Assembly: GCF_024189295.1 (NCBI RefSeq) | Contig: NZ_JAIZEN010000013.1 | Coordinates: 1 to 64,000, forward strand | Reading direction: 5' to 3' | DNA: 64,000 nt | Origin: Halobacillus sp. A1 | Lineage (GTDB): Bacteria > Bacillota > Bacilli > Bacillales > Halobacillaceae | Notes under the pieces: model-generated | What the model was told of the DNA's origin: nothing | Seen by the model: the letters and a program-made list of their open reading frames with translations, nothing else | The model's database searches: none | Position numbers and translations under genes: made by a program | Part shown: one piece after another, positions 44,077 through 52,356 of the stretch | Position numbering within the stretch: the stretch's first letter is position 1 | How the letters are laid out: the number at the start of each line of letters is the position of its first letter

Positions 44077-45156
44077 TTGAAGATTTTGACTAATAAACGC
44101 ATATTATTTACGGGTGGCGGAACCGCCGGGCACGTTATCGTTAATCTTGCCCTCATCCCTGAATTTCAAAAAAAAGGATATGAGATTGATTATATAGGAT
44201 CGTACGAGGGGATTGAAAGAAATTTAATTGAACCCTTGGAGGGTGTAACTTATCATGCCATTTCGACTGGTAAATTAAGGAGATACATGTCTAAAGAGAA
44301 TTTTAAAGATCCATTCAAAGTTTTAAAAGGTTTGTATCAATCACTTAGAATCATAAGTAAGACCAAGCCGAAGGTCATTTTTTCAAAAGGCGGTTTTGTT
44401 TCTGTACCAGTGGTAGCAGCGGCAAAATTGAAAAAAGTTCCCGCCATTATCCATGAGTCTGATTATACACCTGGTCTGGCCAATAAGTTATCATTTCCGT
44501 TCGCGCAAAAAGTGTTGGCGACATTCCCGGAAACGATGAAATACTTACCTGAAACCAAAGGGAAATATATTGGTGCTGTAGTCAGAGAAGAGCTTTTTGA
44601 AGGAAACAGGCAAAGAGGGTTGGCATTTTGTGAATTTAACAATTCGAAGCCTGTTGTGCTGGTCATGGGTGGAAGTACAGGTTCAAAAAAAATCAACGAT
44701 TCGATACGTGAAAATCTTGATGAATTATTACAAAACGTCCAAATCGTGCACCTTTGTGGAAAAGGACAAATGGATGAATCGATTCACAGGAAAGGGTACG
44801 TTCAATTCGAATATGTGAATGAAGAACTGAAGGACCTATTCGCTGCATGTAATTATATTATTTCAAGAGCCGGGTCTAACGCAATATTCGAATTTTTAGC
44901 TTTAAGAAAACCGATGCTGCTCATTCCATTATCAAGGCAGGCGAGTCGAGGCGACCAAATACTGAATGCCGATTCTTTTGTAAAACAAGGGTATGCTTTA
45001 AAACTTGAAGAAGAAGAATTGAGTGCCGATCGTCTCTTACAAGAATTTAATCGACTGATGGAAAGAAAACCTGAACTTCTGAACAATATGAACACCTACG
45101 AAAATAGAAAGACAAAACAGGAAGTCATTGATCTTATCCAGCAATCTGAAAAGTGA
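44077..45156 (+). CDS. MurG-like UDP-GlcNAc:lipid I transferase (MurG2)
   Basis: A GT28-family glycosyltransferase of about 359 residues that would convert lipid I to lipid II. Near the start is ILFTGGGTAGHVIVNLAL, the MurG G-loop. KVIFSKGGFVSVPVVAAAKL, then HESDYTPGLANKL, follow, and FEYVNEELKDLFAACNYIIS with RAGSNAIFE is in the acceptor half. It matches the second MurG paralogue found in many Bacillus (MurG2) rather than the dcw-cluster MurG. No ATG: TTG 44077 lies only 2 bases after AAAGGA, while TTG 44086 gives 11-base spacing and may be the true start. A terminator follows. Confidence 0.9.
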   Translation: MKILTNKRILFTGGGTAGHVIVNLALIPEFQKKGYEIDYIGSYEGIERNLIEPLEGVTYHAISTGKLRRYMSKENFKDPFKVLKGLYQSLRIISKTKPKVIFSKGGFVSVPVVAAAKLKKVPAIIHESDYTPGLANKLSFPFAQKVLATFPETMKYLPETKGKYIGAVVREELFEGNRQRGLAFCEFNNSKPVVLVMGGSTGSKKINDSIRENLDELLQNVQIVHLCGKGQMDESIHRKGYVQFEYVNEELKDLFAACNYIISRAGSNAIFEFLALRKPMLLIPLSRQASRGDQILNADSFVKQGYALKLEEEELSADRLLQEFNRLMERKPELLNNMNTYENRKTKQEVIDLIQQSEK

Positions 45157-45163
45157 AGATGCG

Positions 45164-45201
45164 AGGACCACGCCCAAAAAATATGAGCGTGGTTCTTTTA
45201 A
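45164..45201 (+). terminator. Terminator of murG2
   Basis: AGGACCACGC and GCGTGGTTCT pair (45164-45196) and run into TTTAATTT. Confidence 0.75.
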
Positions 45202-45223
45202 TTTGGAGCAAAAGTACCGATAT
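45198..45223 (+). promoter_or_regulatory. Sigma-D-like promoter of the chemoreceptor gene
   Basis: TTAA (45198-45201), a 14-bp spacer and ACCGATAT (45216-45223) resemble the motility sigma factor consensus TAAA-N15-GCCGATAT, with one mismatch in each box. It sits directly after the murG2 terminator and 80 bp before the gene. Confidence 0.5.
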
Positions 45224-45303
45224 AAGATTTAAGCATTGTCGAAATGAATCGTATAGTGATAAATTTTGTCTGTTTTTAGTTATGAAATCGGGAGGGATAG
45301 TAC

Positions 45304-46701
45304 ATGGCAAAAGAAAAAGTGAAAATGAGTGTTTCAAAAAAACTGATGCTGATTATTGTGGCTGCAACTGTTTTCAGTTTAATCATGGGCACGCCTATTT
45401 CATATTTACAGAATCAGCTCTTGAATTCAGGGATATTCGATGTTCTAGGAACAACGTCTATTGCTTTTATTCAGACATATTTTACGATAGTTGCAAATTT
45501 GTTGATTATGATTGGTAGTGTGGTAATAGGAATACGCAGGTTTATTTCTAAACCGCTAACTAAAATGAGTGAAGAAATTAACGAAATGCATGGTGATACC
45601 ATTAATCTTTCTAAAACCCTGCCTATTAAAAGTCAAGATGAGCTCGGACAGTTAGCCTGCACCTTCAATGATTTAAATAAAAAGCTTACTAAAGTCATCG
45701 AAACGTTCAAAGAATCTTCAGAATCTATAGCTGCTATATCAGAACAGAACGCTGCTTCCGTTGAGGGTATGGAAGAACAGACAAAAAATGTCCTCTACCG
45801 AAGTGAAGAAATGGCAAAAATTGCACGAAAAGGTGAGGAAGCCATAAAAGAGGTTTCCCAAAGTCTTCTGGAGTTATCCTCTTTAATACAAATAGCTAAG
45901 AAAAGAGCATATAGCGCAGTCGATGTGTCCGAACAAACGGTGCAAACCTCAATAAAGGGCCAGGAATCGATCAGCCAGGTTATAAGTAAGATGGCGGAAA
46001 TCCGCTCCCAAAGTTTTACAGCGTTACAGGAGGTTAATCAGCTTGATGTATATTCGACCAGAATCACCACGATGGTAGATACAATTTCAAATATTGCTGA
46101 ACAAACCAACCTATTAGCATTAAATGCTGCTATAGAAGCAGCTCGAGCAGGAGAAGCCGGAAAAGGGTTTGCGGTTGTGGCAGATGAAGTAAGGAGATTG
46201 GCTGAACAGTCCACAAAAGAGTCGGAAGAAATTGCGGAAGTTGTGCGGATCGTTACGCAGACTACGAATAGAGCTTCACAAGAAATGGGGGAAAGTTCAA
46301 AACTTGTAGATGAAGGAGTAGCCTCAGTAAAAGACGCTGGTGTTGCTTTGGATTCTATTCACAAATCTATACAAATGACGTTAGAGGAAATGAATCAAAT
46401 AAAAGATGTAACGGATGAAAAGGTAGCAACTAGTGAAAAAATCGTAGGAGTAATTGATGAATTAGGAGGGTTCATAGATGAAACACAATCCTCAACTCGC
46501 CAAGTTACTCAAAGCATCTCAGGAGTTTCTGAAGCAATTAAAAACATATCCGGTACATCAGAACAAATGAGTACGATGGCTACCTTATTAAATGATGAAA
46601 TGAGGGTATTTAAAACTGAAAATACTCAGGTGCTTAATGAGAACAAAGCATACCCAGAAGTGGAGAGTGAGTCATTTGATACAACAAATCAAGCGTCTTG
46701 A
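45304..46701 (+). CDS. Methyl-accepting chemotaxis protein without ligand-binding domain
   Basis: A 465-residue chemoreceptor. Two transmembrane helices (about 13-35 and 55-80) are separated by only about 20 residues, so there is no extracellular sensor domain. A HAMP domain ([16 protein letters not shown]) and a long coiled-coil signalling domain follow. The hairpin tip is [20 protein letters not shown], then [20 protein letters not shown], which binds CheA/CheW. Input could be membrane state or a partner protein. ATG follows GGGAGGGATAGTAC. Its 3' end overlaps a STAS-domain gene by 26 bp. Confidence 0.93.
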   Translation: MAKEKVKMSVSKKLMLIIVAATVFSLIMGTPISYLQNQLLNSGIFDVLGTTSIAFIQTYFTIVANLLIMIGSVVIGIRRFISKPLTKMSEEINEMHGDTINLSKTLPIKSQDELGQLACTFNDLNKKLTKVIETFKESSESIAAISEQNAASVEGMEEQTKNVLYRSEEMAKIARKGEEAIKEVSQSLLELSSLIQIAKKRAYSAVDVSEQTVQTSIKGQESISQVISKMAEIRSQSFTALQEVNQLDVYSTRITTMVDTISNIAEQTNLLALNAAIEAARAGEAGKGFAVVADEVRRLAEQSTKESEEIAEVVRIVTQTTNRASQEMGESSKLVDEGVASVKDAGVALDSIHKSIQMTLEEMNQIKDVTDEKVATSEKIVGVIDELGGFIDETQSSTRQVTQSISGVSEAIKNISGTSEQMSTMATLLNDEMRVFKTENTQVLNENKAYPEVESESFDTTNQAS

Positions 46702-46978
46702 TAGAGAAGTAGTTGTTCGACTTTCAGGCAGCATCAGAGTTGATGAAGCTGCAGACCTTAGAGAAAAACTTCTTATAGAAATTGAAGAAGGGTATAACAT
46801 TTTAAAAATAGACTTTTCGCAAGTGACCTTTCTGGACAGCGCTGGTCTGGGGGTGCTAGTCACAATTTATAAACGAGTGCGGCACCGTGGGGGAGCATTG
46901 ATCATACAAAGGGCGTCAAATTCGATATTAGAATTATTTAAGCTTACCAGGCTGACTCAGGTTTTTGAATTTGAGTAA
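46676..46978 (+). CDS. STAS-domain anti-sigma factor antagonist, coupled to the chemoreceptor
   Basis: About 100 residues forming a single STAS domain like SpoIIAA/Rsb[22 protein letters not shown], then [21 protein letters not shown]. The serine in DSAGLG is the site phosphorylated by anti-sigma kinases. A frame stays open from 46637, but TTG 46676 has TGGAGAGTGAG upstream and fits the domain start; GTG 46667 is too close to that SD. It overlaps the chemoreceptor gene and is probably translationally coupled. No anti-sigma kinase or phosphatase is nearby. Confidence 0.85.
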   Translation: MIQQIKRLDREVVVRLSGSIRVDEAADLREKLLIEIEEGYNILKIDFSQVTFLDSAGLGVLVTIYKRVRHRGGALIIQRASNSILELFKLTRLTQVFEFE

Positions 46979-47353
46979 TTTGATTTAATCAGTCCCGAAG
47001 AAACAGCATTCTAAAAGCAATTGTAATTTGCGGCTGCAGTGATGGCAGAAGGAGTAGAAAGCAGAACCTTGACGTACGGGGAAATTGTTTACGTCTGCTT
47101 TCAAATCTACTAAGAACTTTGAATGCTCTTATTCCATAAAATAGACCTGCTGAGTTATAATAGAGAAAGAGACAAGAGAGGTGCTATTCCGCTTGTAAAC
47201 TGCTCTGTTACTTAATATTGCAATTCATGAACTTAAAGAAGCGCATCAAATAATGAGGGGCGGCTGGGATTGACTTCTATTTTCAAATAACTTTCATACA
47301 GAAATCACAGTCCGCCTCTACTTAGTTTTAAAAAATGATTAGGAGAAGATGTC
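46979..47353. other. Intergenic region after the STAS gene
   Basis: About 375 bp. There is a TATAAT at 47156-47161 without a good -35. An imperfect long hairpin pairs GAGGGGCGGCTGGGATTG (about 47255) with CACAGTCCGCCTC (about 47307). No ORF with an SD is seen. Confidence 0.35.
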
Positions 47354-47707
47354 ATGCGTACTCAAGTATGCCGCTATTGTTATAAAGAAATTCGTGATAG
47401 AGACGAATTGGTCACCGCATCAAATTGGTTCAGAATACGCCCTTTTCACTACCGATGTTTTGATTTAGTTGAACAGGAAACGTCTACAATTGCGGGTACA
47501 TGGAAGCCGATTAACAGCCGGGCTTCTTTAATTTCCGTAGTATTGATGCTTGTTTTATCTGTGTGGATGTTTGCGACAGATACATTAGGTTTTGTCGGAG
47601 ATCTAATTGGGCTGATCGCTTTATATCCGGTAGTCTTGCGAACTATTTCTTTTGTTTGGATAGAGAGCCGCCTGCCAAAGTTCATCGAAAACAAGCGCCA
47701 CTATTAG
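47354..47707 (+). CDS. Small membrane protein with N-terminal zinc-ribbon-like motif
   Basis: A 117-residue protein. The first 40 residues contain CRYCYKEI and PFHYRCFDL, four possible metal ligands (C-x2-C ... H-x2-C) resembling a zinc ribbon. Two hydrophobic helices follow (about 57-75 and 80-100) and a basic C-terminus. The start ATG has AGGAGAAGATGTC upstream. Function unknown. It is monocistronic with a terminator. Confidence 0.7.
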   Translation: MRTQVCRYCYKEIRDRDELVTASNWFRIRPFHYRCFDLVEQETSTIAGTWKPINSRASLISVVLMLVLSVWMFATDTLGFVGDLIGLIALYPVVLRTISFVWIESRLPKFIENKRHY

Positions 47708-47717
47708 AGTTACAGTT

Positions 47718-47745
47718 CAGTCTGCTACACCAGCAGGCTTTTTTG
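47718..47745 (+). terminator. Terminator of the zinc-ribbon membrane protein gene
   Basis: CAGTCTGCT and AGCAGGCT pair around ACACC and run into TTTTTT. Confidence 0.75.
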
Positions 47746-47841
47746 TTACGTTTACTTGAGAAAATCCAAGGGGATATTTTTATAAGAATGGCTTTGTTAA
47801 AGCCCTGTGTTGATATTCATATAAGCTCCCTTTAGTGGCAG

Positions 47842-48030
47842 ACTCAGTTTCGAGACTTATGTATAGGGAGATGGTGGCTTTAGAAAACGGATCGCTTTCC
47901 GTGGGCATGTGGTGAGCTTCCTCAGGCTTTGCCTTCCGGGATCTCACCGATCATGTACATCCCACAGGAGTCTCACCGTTTTCTAAAGCCACCATCCGAG
48001 TGGAAGGTGCTCGAGACTATACCAAGTTTA
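47842..48030 (+). repeat. Palindromic repeat copy F
   Basis: Core 47871-47995: perfect 20-base outer arms ATGGTGGCTTTAGAAAACGG (its complement at 47976-47995), a sequence unrelated to the arms of other copies. GTGGG/CCCAC, GGTGAG (47911)/CTCACC and tip hairpin AGGC-TTT-GCCT are inside. A CGAGACT motif stands on both sides (about 47850 and 48012). Confidence 0.88.
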
Positions 48031-48074
48031 AAAGTATTAGCAATATATTGGAAATGTTAGTAAAATCCTTGTGT

Positions 48075-48170
48075 TCCAAGAGTCAATCCTTTTCTCGGAC
48101 TTCTTGCCTTTGTTAGGATAACGGAAACATTTTTGCGGTGCTTCACTTTAAAAATAACTGCTCTGAAGTG
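48075..48170 (-). repeat. Repeat-flank fragment between copies F and G
   Basis: Read on the minus strand, CACTTCAGAGCAGTTATTTT, then AAAGTGAAG, then TGTTTCCGTTATCCTAACAA, then GGCAAGAAGTCCGAG matches the left flank of copy B (24745-24830) base for base over most of its length. The palindromic core is missing. It carries the TGTTTCCGTTATCC terminal motif. Confidence 0.65.
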
Positions 48171-48229
48171 ATGCAAGAAAATATTTGAAACACTTAAAAT
48201 ATAGGTTTATAACTAAAATGCTACAGCCA

Positions 48230-48528
48230 TACCACTGAAGTTTAATGATCCCACTAATATTAGGTAGTTATTTTTAAAACGATTTCGAGAAGTACATCTA
48301 TAGTAAGGGGCGGCGGGGAATGGTGAAGACTCCTGTGGGAAGAGAGTGCTTGGTGAGATCCCGCATGACGGAACGTCCGAGGAAGCTCACCGCGCTCCCA
48401 CGGAAAGCGAGCCATTCCCCGCCGCCCTGACTCACTCACCAAATGTCTCAAAATCGAGTCTTCCACTACCCTGCCATATTGTTGAATAACTCACTTATCA
48501 ATATCAACAATCACCTTTAACATAGCCA
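48230..48528 (+). repeat. Palindromic repeat copy G (full element, inverted relative to A)
   Basis: Core 48308-48427: arms GGGCGGCGGGGAATGG / CCATTCCCCGCCGCCC, then GTGGGA/TCCCAC, GGTGAG/CTCACC and tip GACG-GAA-CGTC. The left flank carries CACTGAAGTTTAATGATCCC and AACGATTTCGAG; the right flank carries CACTACCCTGCCATATTGTT, GAATAACTCACTTATCAATA, then CTTTAACATAGCC. It is close to copy A over about 290 bp. It ends 24 bp before the aldo/keto reductase pseudogene. Confidence 0.88.
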
Positions 48529-48551
48529 TAAGAATAAGGAGGCTCATATCA

Positions 48552-49377
48552 ATGGATATAACTAGTAAGGTTCTTCTTTCAAACGGTGTAGAAATGCCCT
48601 TGATCGGTCTGGGAGTTTATAAAGTTGATGGGGACGGGGGAGGTCTATGAGACGGTAAAGACAGCACTTGATGCAGGTTACCGTCATATCGATACGGCTT
48701 CATTTTATGATAATGAGACTGGCGTAGGTAAAGCAATACAAGACAGCGGGGTTCCACGAGAAGACATATTTCTGACGACAAAGGTATGGAATGATGAGCA
48801 AGGATATGAAAAGACGTTGCAAGCTTTTGAACGCAGTTTGGAAAGGTTAGGTGTTGACTATGTCGATCTCTACCTTATCCATTGGCCAGTTCCAAATTTA
48901 TTTAAAGAGACGTGGAAAGCCTTTGAGAAACTCTATCAGGAGGGAAAAGTGAAAGCTATAGGAGTCAGCAACTTCACCATCTCCCATCTTAGTGAGTTGC
49001 TTGTAGATGCTGAAATCGTTCCTATGGTCAACCAAGTGGAATTCCATCCTAAGCTTTTTCAAAAGGAACTTATGGAGTATTGTAACGAGAACAACATTCA
49101 ATTAGAGGCCTGGTCTCCTTTAGCAAGAGGATCTTACTTAAAGGATCCAGAGCTTGAAGAAATAGCAGGCAAATACGGTAAAAGTACAGCGCAGATTATA
49201 TTACGATGGGATGTTCAGCATGGGATCGTAACCATCCCGAAATCTACTAAATAAGAGCGCCAGGTCGAGAACGCGGACATTTTCGATTTTGAACTGACAG
49301 AGGAGGAAATGTGGCAAATTAATGAGCTTCATGCTAATAAAAGGGTGGGGTCCCATCCTGATAAATTTAATTATTAA
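48552..49377 (+). pseudogene. Aldo/keto reductase, broken by a frameshift and an in-frame stop
   Basis: The start ATG at 48552 (SD AGGAGGCTC) opens VLLSNGVEMPLIGLGVYKVD. The frame is then lost at a G5 run (48636-48640); removing one G restores GEVYETVKTALDAGYRHIDT. The body is a normal aldo/keto reductase: DTASFYDNE, VDLYLIHWPVPN, IGVSNFTISHL. At 49252 a TAA interrupts PKSTK|ERQVENADIFDFEL, after which the family C-terminus continues to a normal stop at 49375. Both lesions lie in an otherwise intact 274-codon gene, so inactivation is recent unless one is a sequencing error. Confidence 0.85.
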
Positions 49378-49390
49378 TTTATACAACCCG

Positions 49391-49424
49391 AACCGCTCAG
49401 TATTCATGCTGGGCGGTTTTTTAT
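49391..49424. terminator. Terminator between the aldo/keto reductase remnant and the convergent small gene
   Basis: AACCGCTCAG and CTGGGCGGTT (49391-49418) are followed by TTTTATTT. Confidence 0.8.
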
Positions 49425-49612
49425 TTGCTTTTTTTGGGTGCGTCGTTCCGTTGGTCAGCAGTATCTTCTTTATAAATCAGTATGAAAGGAAGGAATAAGA
49501 TCAATACAAGATAGAGCATCAAAAATAACTTAGCCAGCCCTTCCATAAGAAAAAGTATAGATAGGAAGAAGCAGGCCAGCAGCACGAAAGGAACAATATA
49601 AGCGAGTACCAA
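49421..49612 (-). CDS. Small two-helix membrane protein (63 residues)
   Basis: Two hydrophobic segments (about 3-22 and 27-47) precede a charged tail (YKEDTADQRNDAPKKSK). Start TTG at 49612 has a good SD, AAAGGAGG, 8-9 bases upstream on the minus strand. I do not recognise the family. It is divergent from the second ger operon and might share its upstream region. Confidence 0.6.
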   Translation of the reverse strand: MVLAYIVPFVLLACFFLSILFLMEGLAKLFLMLYLVLILFLPFILIYKEDTADQRNDAPKKSK

Positions 49613-49739
49613 TTAACCAACCTCCTTTGCTCCTATCCTTTCCATAAATCGAATAAAAAACAGCGTTTTGTTAAGAATATTAAACAAATAAACTCCCGCT
49701 AATCTTTTAAGAACACTTGCTGGGTGAAGGAGTTTTCTC

Positions 49740-51248
49740 ATGTGGAGACCGAAGAAAAAGGAACAAGAGAAGAACATAGATCGTTTTCAGTCATTATCGT
49801 CCGAACAAACGGTGCAAACGTTATTTGACACATTAGAGCATTCTAACGATTTTAAGCGTTATAAAGTGGGTGCCAGCGGATGGGTGATTTCGTATGTGTC
49901 TACAATGTGCGATGACAAAATAATAAATGATACACTTCTTCCTGTTTTAAAGCAGCATGAACTTCAATCACTTGAAGATATGAAAGATAAGCTCCCTGTG
50001 GATAACATCCGAGTAACAGAAGATACAAAGAAAATCGAAGAAAATGTGATGACCGGTTATATTATTGTGCAGGAAAAGAGTGCAGACCAAAAGGTGCTTT
50101 GCGTACCTGCCTCTAAGTATGAAGGCAGAAAAGTTTCCATTCCAGAAGTAGAATTCAGTGTGGTCGGGCCAAAAGAAGCATTTGTAGAATCCATAGACAC
50201 AAATATGAGTCTCATGAGAAAGCGGCTGCCAATTTCTCAGCTTACCTTCAGGGAATTGAAAATGGGGAGTATTACTCAAACTCGAGTAGGTGTGGTGTAT
50301 ATTGATGGCATTGCCGATGAGGATAATATACAAACGGTATTCCAGCGATTAAAAAATATTGATTATGATCAAATCATTGATAGTTCTTTCATTTCTCAAA
50401 TGATATCGGACAACTCCACTTCACCCTTCCCTCAATTATTGGATACAGAAAGACCGGACAGGGTAGTTGAGGTGCTGGTGGAAGGTAAAATCGCAATTGT
50501 AGTAGATGGATCGCCACATGTACTTACATGCCCAACGACCATTGTAGAATTCTTTTCAGCTTCCGATGACTATTTTCTTCCGTGGCACCTCGCGACTGCC
50601 TTTCGGCTGATCCGTTTATTCGCTGTGTTTTTCTCGGTGTTGAGTACTCCGTTGTATGTAGCGATTTTGACTTACCACCACGAAATGATTCCAGAAGAAC
50701 TCATGTCTACCATTGTAGCTTCAAGAGCAGACATCCCTTTTCCACCAATACTTGAAGTTATCATCTTAGAATTGACCATTGAGCTATTGCGGGAAGCAGG
50801 GGCGAGGCTGCCTACCAAAATCGGTCAGACGATCGGTATTGTAGGAGGAATTGTAATTGGTACAGCTGCAGTAGATGCGGGTCTTACGAGTAACGTACTG
50901 TTAATTATCGTAGCCCTCGCTGCACTAGCATCCTTTACAACCCCAGTCTATCAAATTGGTAACACGATCCGGTTGATCCGCTTTCCTTTCCTGATTGGTG
51001 CTCAAATGTGGGGATTAGTCGGCGTAGCCATGGTCATGATGTTCTATATAGGTCATTTGATTAAACTTACTTCGATAGGAAGGCCTTTTTTTGCACCCTT
51101 ATACCCCCTGAGGTTTCGTGACCTCAGAGATGCTTTCATTCGTCTGCCATTTAGTAAACAGTCGGAGCGTCCACTGCAGACCCGCCCTGAGACTTCCAGG
51201 CGCTTTAATAAAGAGCATGTTTCGGAGAGAAGGGATATAGATGAATAA
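49740..51248 (+). CDS. Germinant receptor A subunit, second operon (GerA family)
   Basis: A 502-residue GerA/GerKA-type protein with a hydrophilic N-terminal half and a multi-helix C-terminal half. Motifs: YIDGIADEDNIQTVFQRLKN, STSPFPQLLDTERPDR, LREAGARLPTKIGQTIGIVG. It is clearly diverged from the A subunit at 33 kb, so this is a second receptor rather than a recent duplicate. ATG has AAGGAG nine bases upstream. It overlaps the B gene by 8 bp. No sigma-G consensus as clear as that of the first operon is seen upstream. Confidence 0.94.
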   Translation: MWRPKKKEQEKNIDRFQSLSSEQTVQTLFDTLEHSNDFKRYKVGASGWVISYVSTMCDDKIINDTLLPVLKQHELQSLEDMKDKLPVDNIRVTEDTKKIEENVMTGYIIVQEKSADQKVLCVPASKYEGRKVSIPEVEFSVVGPKEAFVESIDTNMSLMRKRLPISQLTFRELKMGSITQTRVGVVYIDGIADEDNIQTVFQRLKNIDYDQIIDSSFISQMISDNSTSPFPQLLDTERPDRVVEVLVEGKIAIVVDGSPHVLTCPTTIVEFFSASDDYFLPWHLATAFRLIRLFAVFFSVLSTPLYVAILTYHHEMIPEELMSTIVASRADIPFPPILEVIILELTIELLREAGARLPTKIGQTIGIVGGIVIGTAAVDAGLTSNVLLIIVALAALASFTTPVYQIGNTIRLIRFPFLIGAQMWGLVGVAMVMMFYIGHLIKLTSIGRPFFAPLYPLRFRDLRDAFIRLPFSKQSERPLQTRPETSRRFNKEHVSERRDIDE

Positions 51249-52356
51249 GATTGATAACATCACAAGTGTTCATGTTCCTGACAAGTTTCTGATTACTCCG
51301 ATGCTCGTGTTCTTTATTATCCATTCTATGCAGGTGGGGGTGGGGATTTTAGGGTTTGAAAGCTATATTTCTAGGTATTCAGGGTTTGACTCGTGGATAT
51401 CGATCTTGATTTCCGGCGTATTTATCCACATATTACTATGGATGGTTTATCAATCCCTTCAGACGGGCGGGGGTGATATTGTTGCAATCCATCAACAGTG
51501 CTTCGGTAAATATGTAGGAGGAATGCTCAGCATTGTGTTGAGTGTCTATTTCTTGCTTCTGGCATTGACTGTTTTACGTACATTTATTGAAGTCATCCAA
51601 GTATGGATGTTTCCGAGCCTCAACTTAAAAATCTTCTCCTTCGTGTTTCTGCTTCTCATTTATTATCTTGTCGTTGGAGGTTTCCGACTGGTTACTGGGT
51701 TTTGCTTAATCAGTGTCATCTTGACGATTCCGTTACTTCTGCTCAAATTCTTCCCGATCATGGTCGGGAACTTTAATTATTTATATCCGGCTATCGATCA
51801 CACTATTTTAGATTTGACCAGATCCACAAAGGATGGAATTTTAAGCTTTTTAGGGATTGAATTACTGCTGATATTCTATCCGTTTATCAAAAATCCGCAA
51901 GCTTCAAAGAAGTGGGCGCATTTTGCAGTTTTTTATACTGTCTTAATCTATTTAGCGACAGCTCTAACAGCTTTTCTATATTTCAGTGAAGAGCAGCTTC
52001 AGTACGTGACGTGGGGAACGATTTCTTTATGGAAAATCGTAGAATTTCCTTTTATTGAACGATTTGAATATATCGGTATCGCATTATGGATGTACGTAAT
52101 CGTACCTAATGTTTGTTTGGCTTTATGGGGAGCCAGCCGAATACCAAGACGGTTATTCAATATTAATCAAAAAATCACTGTCGGATTGTTTTGTGTAGCG
52201 CTGTATATTCTTATTTTATTATTTGATGATCGTCAGCGAGTTGAGCAGTTGAATGTTTTTGCAAATGATGTAGGTTTTTATGTGCTTTTGTATATTCCGG
52301 TGATTTTCTTACTGTCGAAGATTATGTATGAAGTGAGGACACGTCATGAGAGGTAA
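51241..52356 (+). CDS. Germinant receptor B subunit, second operon
   Basis: A 371-residue, ten-helix germination permease. MLVFFIIHSMQVGVGILGFE corresponds to the first helix pair, and TKDGILSFLGIELLLIFYPF to the conserved mid-region. Translation is coupled on both sides: 8 bp overlap with A, 11 bp with C. Confidence 0.93.
   Translation: MNKIDNITSVHVPDKFLITPMLVFFIIHSMQVGVGILGFESYISRYSGFDSWISILISGVFIHILLWMVYQSLQTGGGDIVAIHQQCFGKYVGGMLSIVLSVYFLLLALTVLRTFIEVIQVWMFPSLNLKIFSFVFLLLIYYLVVGGFRLVTGFCLISVILTIPLLLLKFFPIMVGNFNYLYPAIDHTILDLTRSTKDGILSFLGIELLLIFYPFIKNPQASKKWAHFAVFYTVLIYLATALTAFLYFSEEQLQYVTWGTISLWKIVEFPFIERFEYIGIALWMYVIVPNVCLALWGASRIPRRLFNINQKITVGLFCVALYILILLFDDRQRVEQLNVFANDVGFYVLLYIPVIFLLSKIMYEVRTRHER

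Noticed and set aside
24375-48528. CRISPR array interpretation of the repeats
   Set aside because: Copies are 120-300 bp, spread over 24 kb and in both orientations, with no regular short repeats and spacers and no cas genes.
49640-49700. Sigma-G promoter for the second ger operon
   Set aside because: GAATA followed by AATATTA has a 20-bp spacer and lacks the C of CATNNTA, so it is not good enough to report.
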